Source: DATFQE01 sp963733845
GTDB lineage: Bacteria > Actinomycetota > Thermoleophilia > Gaiellales > Gaiellaceae
Reading direction: 5' to 3'
Assembly (NCBI GenBank): GCA_963733845.1
Contig: CAVTEM010000011.1
Span: forward strand, 124,001 to 188,000
DNA: 64,000 nt
Below the pieces are notes generated by a model, which was not told the origin of the DNA, searched no databases, and saw nothing but the letters and a program-made list of their open reading frames with translations. Both the position numbers and the translations under genes were made by a program. Positions 8,874 through 18,049 of the stretch are shown here, piece by piece; the stretch's first letter is position 1, and every line of letters starts with the position of its first letter.

Positions 8874-10013
8874 CAGCGCAGCACCTCCTCGAGCACGGCG
8901 AGCGCCTCGTCGACCTCCTCCGGGCCGACCGTCAGCGGCGGCGTGAGCCGCAGGACGCGCTCGCCCGCCGAGCCGACGAGCAACCCGTGCTCGCGGCAGG
9001 CGTCCACGACGTCGCCCGCCGGCCGGTCGAGCTCGGCGCCGAGCAGCAACCCGAGCCCGCGCACCTCGAGCACGCCCGGGAGCTGCTCGCAGCCCGCGCC
9101 CGAGCAGCGCCCCCGTGACGCGAACCGAGGCGAGCAGCTGCTCGTCGAGCGCGTCGCAGACCGCCACCGCCGCCGCGCTCGCGACGGGATTGCCGCCGAA
9201 CGTACAGCCGTGGTCGCCGGGCTCGAAGGCGGCGGCCGGGCCGTCCGCGACGAGCAGGCAGCCGATCGGGAGGCCGTTCGCGAGGCCCTTCGCGAGCGTG
9301 ACCGCGTCCGGCCGGACCCCGAGCTGCTCGAAGCAGAAGAACGTGCCGGTGCGACCCATCCCGGTCTGGACCTCGTCGAGCACGAGCAGCGCGTCGAGCC
9401 GGTCGGCGAGCTCGCGTGCCTCGGCGACGAAGGCGGGCGTCAGGGGGTGGATGCCGCCCTCGCCCTGCACGGGCTCGAGCAGGATGCAGCCGGTGGTCTC
9501 GTCGGCGGCCGCGGCGAGCGACTCGTTGTCGTTACGCCGTGCGAACTGGACGCCCGGGACGAGCGGCTCGAAGGCGGCGCGCTTCGGGGGCTGACCCGTG
9601 GCGGCCAGCGCGCCGAGCGTGCGTCCGTGGAACGAATCCTCGAGCGCTACGATCCCGGGCTTTCCGGTCGCCTTGCGGGCGAGCTTGAGGGCAGACTCGA
9701 TCGCCTCGGCGCCGGAGTTGCAGAAGAACGCCTTGGCTCCGCCGAAGCGGGCCGAGAGCCGCTCCGCCAGCTCGGCCATCGGCTCGGTCCAGTAGAGGTT
9801 CGACGTGTGCCAGAGCGTCGCCAGCTGGCCCTGCGCGGCCGCGAGCGGCGCGGGGTGGAGGTGGCCGAGCCCGACCACGGCGATGCCGGCGAGAAAGTCC
9901 AGGTAGCGGCGGCCGTCGGCGTCGATGAGCCTCGCGCCGTCGCCGGCGACGAACGTGACGTCCTGGCGCGCGTACGTGGGGAGGACTCGGGCGTCGGTCG
10001 TCAGGGAGCTCAT
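8873..10013 (-). CDS. argD: Acetylornithine aminotransferase (one frameshift)
   Basis: PLP enzyme converting N-acetylglutamate semialdehyde to N-acetylornithine. The main frame from ATG 10013 gives MSSLTTDARVLPTYARQDVT, FFCNSGAEAIESALKLARK, the GEGGIHPLTPAF stretch, LLVLDEVQTGMGRTG and TLAKGLANGLPIG, which contains the PLP lysine. Near 9095, in a run of C and G, the frame moves to one encoding LEVRGLGLLLGAEL and EEVDEALAVLEEVLR, ending at 8873. Repaired length is about 380 aa, normal. Stop and start overlap with argR and argB show tight operon packing. The break is most likely a single-base indel. Confidence 0.9.
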
Positions 10014-10699
10014 GCGACCACCGCCGTCTCGCCGATCTCGGCGCGCACGCCAAGGCGCGCGGCGGTGACCGCGGCGCGCAGCTTGGGCACGATTCCGCCG
10101 TCGAGGCCGCCCTCGGAGAGCAGCCGGTCGGCCTCGACGGCGTGGATCGACGGCACGACGGCCCCCGAAAGCAGGAGTCCCGGCACGTCCGTGACGAAGA
10201 GCAGCCGCTCCGCGCCGAGCCCGATCGCGAGCGCCGCGGCGGCCTCGTCGGCGTTGACGTTGAGCGGACCGGCCGCGAGCGGAGCGACGACCGGGATCCT
10301 CCCCTGCGCGAGCGCGTCCTCGATCGCCGGCGGCCGGCCGGGGAGCGGCTCGCCGACGAGGCCGAGCGCCGGCACGGGCGTCGCCTCGAGCCCGATCTCG
10401 TCGCCGAGCAGCCCCACGGCACGCGGGCCGAGCGCCTCGCAGAGCGACTCGTTCATCGCCGCGAGCGCACGGCGCACGAGCATCAAGCCGGCCGGGGTCG
10501 TCACCCGCCGGCCGCCGACGAACTCGACCGGGACGTGGAAGCGCCGCATCTCGGCCGTGATCTGCGGCCCGGCGCCGTGGACGACGCAGACCTCGGCGCC
10601 GCCCGAGGCGAGGGCGAGGATCGACTCGGTCGCCGCCGCGCTCCGGGCCGCGACCGCGCAGCCGCGCGCGCACTTGACGCGACCGCAGGCCGGGCTCAC
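10010..10699 (-). CDS. argB: Acetylglutamate kinase, compact form
   Basis: Phosphorylates N-acetylglutamate. It is only 229 aa against about 260-300 in the family. GTG 10699 overlaps the argJ stop. Conserved pieces include VVHGAGPQ (usually HGGGPQ), GRRVTT for the substrate arginine, LNVNADEAAAALA and DGGIVPKLRAA with the C-terminal catalytic lysine. The N-terminal phosphate loop, normally K-x-GG, reads RVKCARGCA, so the lysine is kept but the double glycine is not, and the N-terminal strand and helix are shortened. It may be a fast-evolving functional enzyme or hide undetected indels near the start. The final TGA overlaps the argD ATG. Confidence 0.85.
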   Translation of the reverse strand: MSPACGRVKCARGCAVAARSAAATESILALASGGAEVCVVHGAGPQITAEMRRFHVPVEFVGGRRVTTPAGLMLVRRALAAMNESLCEALGPRAVGLLGDEIGLEATPVPALGLVGEPLPGRPPAIEDALAQGRIPVVAPLAAGPLNVNADEAAAALAIGLGAERLLFVTDVPGLLLSGAVVPSIHAVEADRLLSEGGLDGGIVPKLRAAVTAARLGVRAEIGETAVVA

Positions 10700-11855
10700 T
10701 GAAGCCGGTAGTCCGCGTTGATGGACACGTACTCGTGCGAGAGGTCGGTGGTGAGGTAGCTCGCCCGCCCGCCGCCGAGGCCCAGGTCGAGCTCGATCAG
10801 GCAGCGGCCGTCGCCGAGCTCGGGCTCGTCGCCGCAGGGCGTGCCGCCCGCGAACACCTGCACGCCGTTGAGCGCGAGCGTCGTGCGGGCGGGCTCGAGC
10901 TGCGCGTAGCCGCCGTTGTAGGTCGCCGAGCCGGCCGCCGCGAGGATGCGGCCCCAGTTGGCATCGCGCCCGTGCAGCGCGGTCTTGACGAGCGGCGAGG
11001 TGGCGATTCGGCCGGCGATCGCCTTCGCCTCGGCCTGGCTCGCGGCTCCGCTCACCTCGACCTCGGCCACGAAGGTCGCGCCCTCGCCGTCCGCGACGAT
11101 CTGCCCGGCGAGGTCGCGACACACGGCTCCCAGAGCGGTCGCGAACGCCTCGTCGTCGCGCGGGGCGCCGTGAGGCGCCGTTGGCGAGCAGCACGACGGT
11201 GTCGTTCGTCGAGCACTCGCCGTCGACCGAGATGGCGTTGAAGCTCTCGGCGACCACCGGCCCGAGAAACGCCGCCGCCTCGCCCGCCTCCAGCGGGTAG
11301 TCCGTCGTGACGACGGCGAGCATCGTCGCCAGGTTCGGGTGGATCATCCCGGAGCCCTTGGCCATGCCCCCGACGGCGAAGCCAGGCCCGGCTGCGTGCG
11401 CCTGCTTGGCGTGGGTGTCGGTGGTCATGATCGCCTCGGCCGCGTCGGAACCGCCCTCGGAGGAGAGCGCTGAGGCGGCGTCCTCCAGGCCCGGGAGCAC
11501 ATGCGCGAGCGGGAGCGGGGCGCCGATGACGCCCGTCGAGAGCACGAGCACCTCCTCCACGTACAGGCCGAGCAGCCTCGCCGCCTCGGAGGCGGTCGCC
11601 CGGGCGTCGAGCTCACCGCGCAGACCCGTCGCGGCGTTGGCGACGCCCGAGTTGAGAGCGACCGCCTGCGGCTGGGCGAGCGCCGAGATGCTCCTTCGAG
11701 ACGACGACCGGCGCCGCCAGGACCCGGTTGACCGTGAACATCGCCGTCCCCGTGGCCGGCGCCAGCGAGCGGACGAGCGCGAGGTCCGGCTTCGCCTTGC
11801 GGATGCCGCAGTGGACGCCGCTGGCTGCGAAGCCCCTCGGAGCCGTGACGCTCAT
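10696..11855 (-). CDS. argJ: Glutamate N-acetyltransferase ArgJ (two frameshifts)
   Basis: Transfers acetyl from N-acetylornithine to glutamate, recycling the acetyl group. ATG 11855 gives MSVTAPRGFAASGVHCGIRK. Near 11695 the frame shifts to ISALAQPQAVALNSGVANAA. This runs through KGSGMIHPNLATML, in which the Thr of ATM is the autoprocessing nucleophile. A second shift near 11172, just after VVLLANGA, leads to DANWGRILAAAGSATY and ends at 10696. Repaired length is about 386 aa, normal. Because acetyl groups are recycled here, no argA is needed for steady flux. Start overlaps the argC stop; the two breaks look like sequencing errors. Confidence 0.9.
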
Positions 11856-12833
11856 ACGAGCACGCCTCCGAGCCGCAGCCCGGCCGTCTCCTCGAGGCCG
11901 AGCGCGAGGTTCGCGTTCTGGACCGCCTGGCCGGCCGCGCCCTTGCCGAGGTTGTCCAGGGCGCAGACGACGATGGTGCGGCCGGTCGCGCGATCCTCGA
12001 AGACGCCGAGCTCGGCGACGTCGGTCCCCTGCACGCGGGCGAGCTCGGGCGCGACTTCCTCCGGAAGCACCCGAACGGCGGGTGCGTCCGCGTACGCGTC
12101 CTCGAGCCGCTCGCGCAGGTCGGGCTCGACGGCCTGTACGTAGCACGTGACCAGCAGCCCGCGCCGGACCGGCAAGAGGTGCGGGACGAAGCAGACGGCG
12201 AAGCCGAGCGCCTGCGCGATCTCCGGCGAGTGCTGGTGCGAGCCGACTCGGTAGGGCGCCAGGTTCTCGAGCACGAAGCCGGCGTGGGAGGCTTCCTTGA
12301 GCGCCCGGCCCGCACCGGACACGCCCGACTTCGCGTCCACGACCACGCCCGGCGGGCTCGATCGCGCCGGCGAGCGGCCCGAGCGCGAGCAGGGCGGCGG
12401 TCGCGTAGCAGCCGGGGTTCGCGATCAGGTTCGTCGTCGGCGGCCAGAGCTCCGGCAGCGCGTAGCTCCACTCGGCTAGAGCGGCAGACCGAGGGTGCTC
12501 GAAGCCGTACCAGGTGGGGTAGAGGGCCGGGTCGGCAAGGCGGTGCCCGCCGGAGAGGTCGACGACGACGGTGTCCGCCGGCGGCTCGAGCGCGGCGGCC
12601 AGCTCCGGCCCGAGACACGAGAGCACGAGGTCGGCTCCGGACGCCAGCGCGTCGCCGTTCGGGACGAAGGCGGGCAGGTGGCCGTTGAGTCGGACGTCCA
12701 GTGCGGAAGCGGGTCGGCCGGCCAGCGAGTCGGAGCCGAGCGCGACCAGCTCGAGCTCGGGGTGGGCGAGGACGCGGTCGAGCGTCTCCTGGCCGGCGTA
12801 GCCGCCGCTGCCGAGGATGGCTGTGCCGAGCAT
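11852..12833 (-). CDS. argC: N-acetyl-gamma-glutamyl-phosphate reductase (one frameshift)
   Basis: NADPH-dependent reduction of acetylglutamyl phosphate to the semialdehyde; first gene of the arg operon. From ATG 12833 the frame gives the nucleotide fold (MLGTAILGSGGYAGQETLDR), VVVDLSGGHRLAD and the catalytic Cys in LIANPGCYAT. One shift near 12350 moves it to VVDAKSGVSGAGR and the C-terminal ALDNLGKGAAGQAVQN, ending at 11852. Repaired length is about 327 aa. The start lies 6 nt after a CATAAT -10 box on the minus strand with no ribosome site, so the operon is probably read as a leaderless message from the shared carA spacer. Confidence 0.9.
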
Positions 12834-12861
12834 CTGCGTATTATGCATACTTCCGCAAATC
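12834..12861. promoter_or_regulatory. Divergent argC/carA promoter with candidate ArgR site
   Basis: Only 28 bp separate the argC ATG (12833, minus) from the carA ATG (12862, plus). On the minus strand CATAAT (12845-12840) is 6 nt before argC; on the plus strand CATACT (12846-12851) is 10 nt before carA. The palindrome TATGCATA (12842-12849) overlaps both -10 boxes, and a second ATGCAT lies at 12862-12867 over the carA start. TGCATA half-sites resemble known ArgR boxes; ArgR binding here is inferred. Confidence 0.6.
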
Positions 12862-13905
12862 ATGCATCGAGTTGCTCACCTCGTCCTGGAGGACGGAACC
12901 GTCTTCAGCGGCCGCGCCGTCGGCGCGCCGGGCGTCGCCTCGGGCGAGGCGTGCTTCACGACCGCGATGGCCGGCTACGAGGAGGCCGTGACCGATCCGA
13001 GCTACGTCGCGCAGGTGCTCTGCTTCAGCTACCCGCTCGTCGGCAACTACGGCATCGACCCGGCCCGGCTCGAGTCGGAGGCGGTGCAGTGCGAGGGCGT
13101 GGTCGTCCGCCGCGCCCGCCCGGCGTTCGCCGGCTGGCTGGCGGGGCAGGGCGTGGTCGCGCTGGAGGAGGTCGACACGCGCGCGCTCGTCCGCAGGATC
13201 CGCGACGGCGGCGTGCTGCGCTGCGCGCTCGGCGAGGCGCCGCCCGAGGAGCTGCACGCGCGGGCGCTCGCCGAGCCGCCGATCGACGGCCGCCCGCTCG
13301 ACCGCGAGGTCGGCACGCGCGAGCAGTACCGCCTCGGCGCGGGGCCGCGCGTGACCGTGCTCGACCTCGGCTGCAAGCGCTCGATCCCCGAGCGGCTCGC
13401 TGCGTGCGGCCTGGAGGCGGTCGTCGTGCCCGGCGACTGGGATGCCGACGCGGTGCTCGAGACGCGCCCGCACGCGGTGTTGGTGGCCAACGGGCCCGGC
13501 GACCCCGCGGTGCTGACCGCCCAGATCCAGACCGTCCGCGAGCTGCTCGGCCGCGTGCCGCTGTTCGGCATCTGCCTCGGCCACCAGCTGCTCGGCCTCG
13601 CGCTCGGCCTGGAGACGTTCAAGCTCCCCTTCGGCCACCGGGGGGCGAACCACCCGGTGCAGGACGTGCGCACCGGCCGCGTGCTCGTGACGGCACAGAA
13701 CCACGGCTTCGCCGTCGAGCCCGGGGACGGCGCCGAGGTCAGCCACGTCTCGCTCAACGACGGGACGGTCGAGGGCCTGGCGGGCGACGACTTCGCGACC
13801 GTCCAGTTCCACCCCGAGTCGGCGCCCGGGCCGCTCGACGCCCTGCCCTTCTTCGACCGGATCGCAACCGCGTGCCGAAGCGCACCGATCTTCGCTCGAT
13901 CCTGA
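12862..13905 (+). CDS. carA: Carbamoyl-phosphate synthase small (glutaminase) subunit
   Basis: Hydrolyses glutamine and passes ammonia to CarB for carbamoyl phosphate, used by arginine and pyrimidine synthesis. The 347-aa protein begins MHRVAHLVLEDGTVFSGRAVG, has the N-terminal CarA domain (GYEEAVTDPSY, NYGI) and a class I glutaminase domain with the nucleophile in FGICLGHQLLGLALG and the partner His/Glu in VQFHPES. An upstream in-frame GTG at 12817 lies inside divergent argC and is less likely. The stop overlaps carB by 34 nt, and the two genes are surely co-transcribed. Confidence 0.95.
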   Translation: MHRVAHLVLEDGTVFSGRAVGAPGVASGEACFTTAMAGYEEAVTDPSYVAQVLCFSYPLVGNYGIDPARLESEAVQCEGVVVRRARPAFAGWLAGQGVVALEEVDTRALVRRIRDGGVLRCALGEAPPEELHARALAEPPIDGRPLDREVGTREQYRLGAGPRVTVLDLGCKRSIPERLAACGLEAVVVPGDWDADAVLETRPHAVLVANGPGDPAVLTAQIQTVRELLGRVPLFGICLGHQLLGLALGLETFKLPFGHRGANHPVQDVRTGRVLVTAQNHGFAVEPGDGAEVSHVSLNDGTVEGLAGDDFATVQFHPESAPGPLDALPFFDRIATACRSAPIFARS

Positions 13906-16598
13906 TCGTCGGCTCCGGGCCGATCCGGATCGGCCAGGCCTGTGAGTTCGACTACTCCGGAGCGCAGGCGTGCCGCGTGCTCCGGCGCGAGGGCTACCGC
14001 GTCGTGCTCGTCAACTCGAACCCGGCGACGATCATGACCGACCCGGAGTGGGCCGACGCGACCTACCTGGAGCCGCTCGACGCGGAGACGGTCGCGGAGG
14101 TGATCGAGCGCGAGCGGCCGGACGCGCTGCTGCCCACGCTCGGCGGGCAGACGGCCCTCAACGTCGCCGTCGAGCTCGACGACGCCGGGGTGCTCGAACG
14201 CCACGGGGTCGAGCTGCTCGGCGCGAGCGTCGAGGCGATCCGCTGCGCGGAGGACCGGCTGGCGTTCCGGGCCGCGATGCAGGCGGCGGGCCTCCCCGTC
14301 GCGGAGAGCCGCGTGGTCGTGTCCGTCGAGGAGCTCGACGAAGCTCCGCTGCCGGCGATCGTGCGCCCCGCCTTCACGCTCGGCGGGACCGGCGGCGGTC
14401 TCGCGCGCACACGCCCGGAGCTGGAGTCGCTCGTCGCCCGCGGCCTCGCGGCGAGCCCGATCGGCCAGGTGCTCGTCGAGCGCTCGCTCGAGGGGTGGCA
14501 GGAGCACGAGCTGGAGGTGATGGCCGACGCGGCGGGCAACTGCGTCGTCGTCTGCTCGATCGAGAACCTCGACCCGATGGGCGTCCACACGGGCGACTCG
14601 TGGACGGTCGCGCCCCAGCAGACGCTGTCCGACCCGGAGCTGCAGCGCCTGCGCGAGGCGGCGTTCGCGTGTGCGCGCGCGGTCGGTGTCGCCACCGGCG
14701 GCGCGAACGTGCAGTTCGCCTACGAGCCGGCCACCCGTGAGCTGGTCGTGATCGAGATGAACCCGCGCGTCTCGCGTTCCTCGGCACTGGCCTCGAAGGC
14801 GACGGGCTTCCCGATCGCCAAGCTGGCCGCGCTGCTGGCGCTCGGCTACACGCTCGACGAGCTTCCGAACGACATCACGGGGGAGACGACCGCCGCATTC
14901 GAGCCGGCGCTGGACTACGTGGCGGTCAAGGCGCCCCGCTTCGACTTCGCCAAGTTCCCGGAGGCCGACACCCGCCTGGGCAGCGAGATGCGCGCCGTCG
15001 GCGAGGCCCTCGGGCTCGGCCGGACGTTCCCCGAGGCGTTCCTGAAGGCGCTGGAGGGACGCGAGGCGGAACCCGTCGAGCTCGACCTCTCGCGGCGGGG
15101 CGAGCCCGTCCCGGAGCGCTGGGACCTCTTGCTCGAGGCGGCCAGGCGCGGCCTCGACCTGCCGGGGATCGACCCGCACTTCGCCGGCGAGCTGCGCTCG
15201 ATCGCTGCCGCCGAGGGCGAGCTCGCCGGCAGCGGCGACGTCGCCGCCGCCAAGCGGTTCGGCCTCCCGGACAGCGCGATCGCGCGGGTGCTCGGTGTCG
15301 ATGCCGCCGAGATCCGGCGCCGCCGTCCCCGCCCGGAGGCGCTCGCCGTCGACTCCTGCGCGGGCGAGTTCGAGGCCCGCACGCCCTACTACTACCTCTC
15401 CTACGAGCAGGGCGACGGCGCCCGGCCCGCCCCCGGCGGCGTGCTCGTCCTCGGCTCGGGGCCGAACCGGATCGGGCAGGGAATCGAGTTCGACTACTGC
15501 TGCTCGCGGGCGGCGCTCGCCTTCCGCCGCCTGGGCTACGAGGTCGCGCTCGTCAACTCGAACCCCGAGACGGTCTCCACCGACTACGACACCTCGGACC
15601 GGCTCTACCTCGAGCCGCTGACACTCGAGCGCGTGCTCGACGTCTGCGAGCTCGAGCAGCCGCTCGGCGTGGTCGTCTCCCTCGGCGGGCAGACGCCGCT
15701 GCGCCTCGCGCCCGAGCTCGCGGCCGCCGGCGTGCCGCTTCTCGGCGATCCGCTGCCTGCGATCGAGCGCGCCGAGGACCGCGGGCGCTTCGGTTCGCTG
15801 CTCGGGGAGCTCGGGCTGCGCGCTCCGGCTTGGGGCGTGGCCGCGACGACCGGCGAGGCCCGCGAGCTCGCCGACCGGCTCGGCTACCCCGTGCTCGTGC
15901 GGCCCCACCACGTCCTCGGCGGCCGCAGGATGCGGATCGCGCGCGGGCCCGAGGAGCTCGTGCTGGACGAGCCGGTCCTGGTCGACGCGTTCCTCGAGGG
16001 CGCGCTCGAGCTCGACGTCGACGCGCTCTGCGACGGCGAGGATGCGTGGGTGGCGGCGATCCTCGAGCACGTCGAGCCGGCCGGCGTCCACTCGGGCGAC
16101 TCGGCGAGCGTGCTCCCCGCGCCCTCGGTCACGCCCGCGCTCGAGGAGGAGATCCGCTCGCTGGCCGCCGAGCTGACGCGCGGGCTCGGCGCCCGCGGCC
16201 TGCTCAATCTCCAGCTCGCCCTCCACGACGGCGAGCTCCACGTCCTCGAGGCGAACCCGCGCGCCTCCCGCACGGTCCCGTTCGTCGCGAAGGCGCTGGG
16301 CGTCCCGCTCGTCGACCACGCCTGCAGGCTGCTCCTCGGGGAGCCGCTCGGGGCGCTCGGGCTGCCCGAGCGCCTCGTCCCCCGGCGCGCGTTCGCGAAG
16401 GAGTCGGTGTTCCCGAGCGAGCGCTTCGCGTCCGCGAGCAAGAACGGGCCGGAGATGCGCTCGACCGGCGAGGTGATGGCCGGGGGCGAGACCGTGTCCG
16501 AGGCCTACGCCCGCGCCCTCCGTGCCACCGGCCGTGGGCGCGCCGGCGGCCGTCTCGGGCCTCCGCTTCAGGCGTGGATGAATAATCCGAAGGTGTGA
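13872..16598 (+). CDS. carB: Carbamoyl-phosphate synthase large subunit lacking the MGS-like domain
   Basis: Makes carbamoyl phosphate from bicarbonate, ammonia and two ATP. The 908-aa protein has both ATP-grasp halves: first ILIVGSGPIRIGQACEFDYSG, TIMTDPEWADATYLEPL, ENLDPMGVHTGDS and IEMNPRVSRSSALASKATG; second VLGSGPNRIGQGIEFDY, NPETVSTDYDTSDRLYLEPL, EHVEPAGVHSGDS and LEANPRASRTVPFVAK. It ends at PEMRSTGEVMAGG plus about 35 residues. The roughly 140-aa C-terminal MGS-like allosteric domain of typical CarB (about 1070 aa) is missing, and the next gene starts 22 bp later, so no frame hides it. GTG start at 13872 inside carA. Confidence 0.94.
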   Translation: MPKRTDLRSILIVGSGPIRIGQACEFDYSGAQACRVLRREGYRVVLVNSNPATIMTDPEWADATYLEPLDAETVAEVIERERPDALLPTLGGQTALNVAVELDDAGVLERHGVELLGASVEAIRCAEDRLAFRAAMQAAGLPVAESRVVVSVEELDEAPLPAIVRPAFTLGGTGGGLARTRPELESLVARGLAASPIGQVLVERSLEGWQEHELEVMADAAGNCVVVCSIENLDPMGVHTGDSWTVAPQQTLSDPELQRLREAAFACARAVGVATGGANVQFAYEPATRELVVIEMNPRVSRSSALASKATGFPIAKLAALLALGYTLDELPNDITGETTAAFEPALDYVAVKAPRFDFAKFPEADTRLGSEMRAVGEALGLGRTFPEAFLKALEGREAEPVELDLSRRGEPVPERWDLLLEAARRGLDLPGIDPHFAGELRSIAAAEGELAGSGDVAAAKRFGLPDSAIARVLGVDAAEIRRRRPRPEALAVDSCAGEFEARTPYYYLSYEQGDGARPAPGGVLVLGSGPNRIGQGIEFDYCCSRAALAFRRLGYEVALVNSNPETVSTDYDTSDRLYLEPLTLERVLDVCELEQPLGVVVSLGGQTPLRLAPELAAAGVPLLGDPLPAIERAEDRGRFGSLLGELGLRAPAWGVAATTGEARELADRLGYPVLVRPHHVLGGRRMRIARGPEELVLDEPVLVDAFLEGALELDVDALCDGEDAWVAAILEHVEPAGVHSGDSASVLPAPSVTPALEEEIRSLAAELTRGLGARGLLNLQLALHDGELHVLEANPRASRTVPFVAKALGVPLVDHACRLLLGEPLGALGLPERLVPRRAFAKESVFPSERFASASKNGPEMRSTGEVMAGGETVSEAYARALRATGRGRAGGRLGPPLQAWMNNPKV

Positions 16599-16620
16599 AG
16601 GCTCGGCGGCAGCTGACGGC

Positions 16621-17415
16621 GTGACGGCCGCGCTCCTCGTTGCGGTGGCGCTCGCCGCGCCGCCTCCGAACGCACCGCTTCCGTCCGACGCGGGCGCCTA
16701 CGCGGCCGCGCTGAGGGAGCGCACCGAGGCGCTGCACCTCGGGGTCGACGAGTGGCGCCGCGCCGGAGGGCCCGTTCCGGACGAGGTCGAGCTCGACGCG
16801 CTCTACCAGCAGCGCCTGTACATCGCGCTCACGTCACGGCCGCGGCTCGCGCGGGCGGTGCTCGCCCGGCTCAGCGGGAAGCTGCGGCGGGAGGCGGCGG
16901 CGACTCTCGCCGCGCGCAGGTCGCTGGTCCAGCTGACTCCGCCGACCCGGAGGCCGCTGCGATCGTTCCGTACCGGTCCCCCCGCGCCTGCTCCGACTCT
17001 GCTGCGCTGGTACCGGGAGGCCGAGCGCCGCTTCGGGGTCGGCTGGCACGTGCTCGCGGCCGTCAACTTCGTCGAGTCGGCGTTCGGCAAGCTCCGCTCC
17101 GACAGCACGGCCGGCGCGCAGGGGCCGATGCAGTTCATCCCCGCGACCTGGCGCGCCTACGGCCTCGGCGGCGACGTGCAGGACCCGCACGACGCGATCC
17201 TCGGCGCCGCCAACTACCTGCGCGCCTCGGGCGCTCCGCGCGACTACCGCCGGGCGCTGTACGCGTACAACCGCTCGACGCTGTACGTCGACGCCGTCCT
17301 CGGCTACGCCAACCAGATAAAGCGCGACGTCCGCGCCTTCTACGGCTACTACGCGTGGCAGGTCTGGGTCCGGACACCGTCCGGGCCGCGCAGGCTCACC
17401 GGGCCGGGGCTGTGA
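16621..17415 (+). CDS. Lytic transglycosylase (SLT-domain, secreted)
   Basis: Probable peptidoglycan-cleaving lytic transglycosylase acting outside the membrane. The 264-aa protein begins with a short hydrophobic segment (MTAALLVAVALAAPPP) that could be a signal peptide. A helical middle and a C-terminal goose-lysozyme-like fold follow, with catalytic Glu in AAVNFVESAFGKLR, then TAGAQGPMQFIPATWRAYG and YNRSTLYVDAVLGYA. These motifs match the MltB/SLT families. GTG start 22 bp after carB. It converges on, and overlaps by 20 nt, the methyltransferase on the other strand. Confidence 0.85.
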   Translation: MTAALLVAVALAAPPPNAPLPSDAGAYAAALRERTEALHLGVDEWRRAGGPVPDEVELDALYQQRLYIALTSRPRLARAVLARLSGKLRREAAATLAARRSLVQLTPPTRRPLRSFRTGPPAPAPTLLRWYREAERRFGVGWHVLAAVNFVESAFGKLRSDSTAGAQGPMQFIPATWRAYGLGGDVQDPHDAILGAANYLRASGAPRDYRRALYAYNRSTLYVDAVLGYANQIKRDVRAFYGYYAWQVWVRTPSGPRRLTGPGL

Positions 17416-17989
17416 GCCTGTAGACGCGGTCGCCGAGGGGCTCGACGTCGAGCGCGATCTCCTCGAAGAACCGCGCCGCGGGCGGGCGTCCGGGCTCGGC
17501 GAGCAGGATCTCGCCGCCCAGGCGCGGGAGCAGGGTGAGCAGCTGGTCGACGTTGCGACGCTCGTAGAGAAGGTCGGCGCCGAGCACCAGGTCCCAGGGG
17601 GCTGCGCGCACCAGCGGCTCCGCGCCCGACCATGAGACGAGCTCCGTCTCGACGTCGGCCCGGTTGCGGGCCGCGTTGGCCGCCGCCACCTCGAGGGCTT
17701 CCGGCGACCAGTCGGTCGCGAGCACTCGGGCGCCGCCCAGTGCCGCGACGATGCTCGGCAGACCGAGCCCGCAGCCGAGCTCGACCACGCGTACGCCGCT
17801 CAGGTCGCGCCGGCGGATGACGTGGGCGAGCGCCAGGCCGCTCGGCCAGAGCTCCGCCCAGTACGGGAGGAACTCCTCGTGCTCGAAGGCCTCCTCGCTC
17901 AGCAGGGCGTCCGCCTGGAGCGGCCGCAGGATCGAGAGCGTGACGCCGTCGATGCTCACCGTCTCCTCGACGAGATTGAGCGCCTCCAT
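17396..17989 (-). CDS. Class I SAM methyltransferase (Methyltransf_16/NNMT-like)
   Basis: A 197-aa SAM-dependent methyltransferase. It has the PYWAELWPSGLALA motif typical of the lysine-methyltransferase-like family 16, the SAM-binding VVELGCGLGLPSIVAALGG, a second acidic motif LATDWSP, and DLVLGADLLYE in place of the DPPY/NPPY loop. Such proteins methylate proteins or small molecules; the substrate cannot be told from sequence. ATG 17989 gives MEALNLVEETVSIDGVTL. Single gene, convergent with the transglycosylase. Confidence 0.82.
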   Translation of the reverse strand: MEALNLVEETVSIDGVTLSILRPLQADALLSEEAFEHEEFLPYWAELWPSGLALAHVIRRRDLSGVRVVELGCGLGLPSIVAALGGARVLATDWSPEALEVAAANAARNRADVETELVSWSGAEPLVRAAPWDLVLGADLLYERRNVDQLLTLLPRLGGEILLAEPGRPPAARFFEEIALDVEPLGDRVYRLTAPAR

Positions 17990-18049
17990 ATCGGGGCAAG
18001 GATCGCAAGACCCCACGAAAGGAGCCGTCGGTGACGGAGGAATGGAACT

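Noticed and set aside
12495..13871. N-terminal extension of carB reading through carA and argC
   Set aside because: Conserved CarB sequence begins at GTG 13872; upstream codons are a shadow of carA.
13047..16319. A 1090-aa open frame opposite carA/carB
   Set aside because: Low-complexity Arg/Glu/Leu/Val composition and no motifs; an antisense shadow of carAB, whose catalytic motifs are all present on the plus strand.
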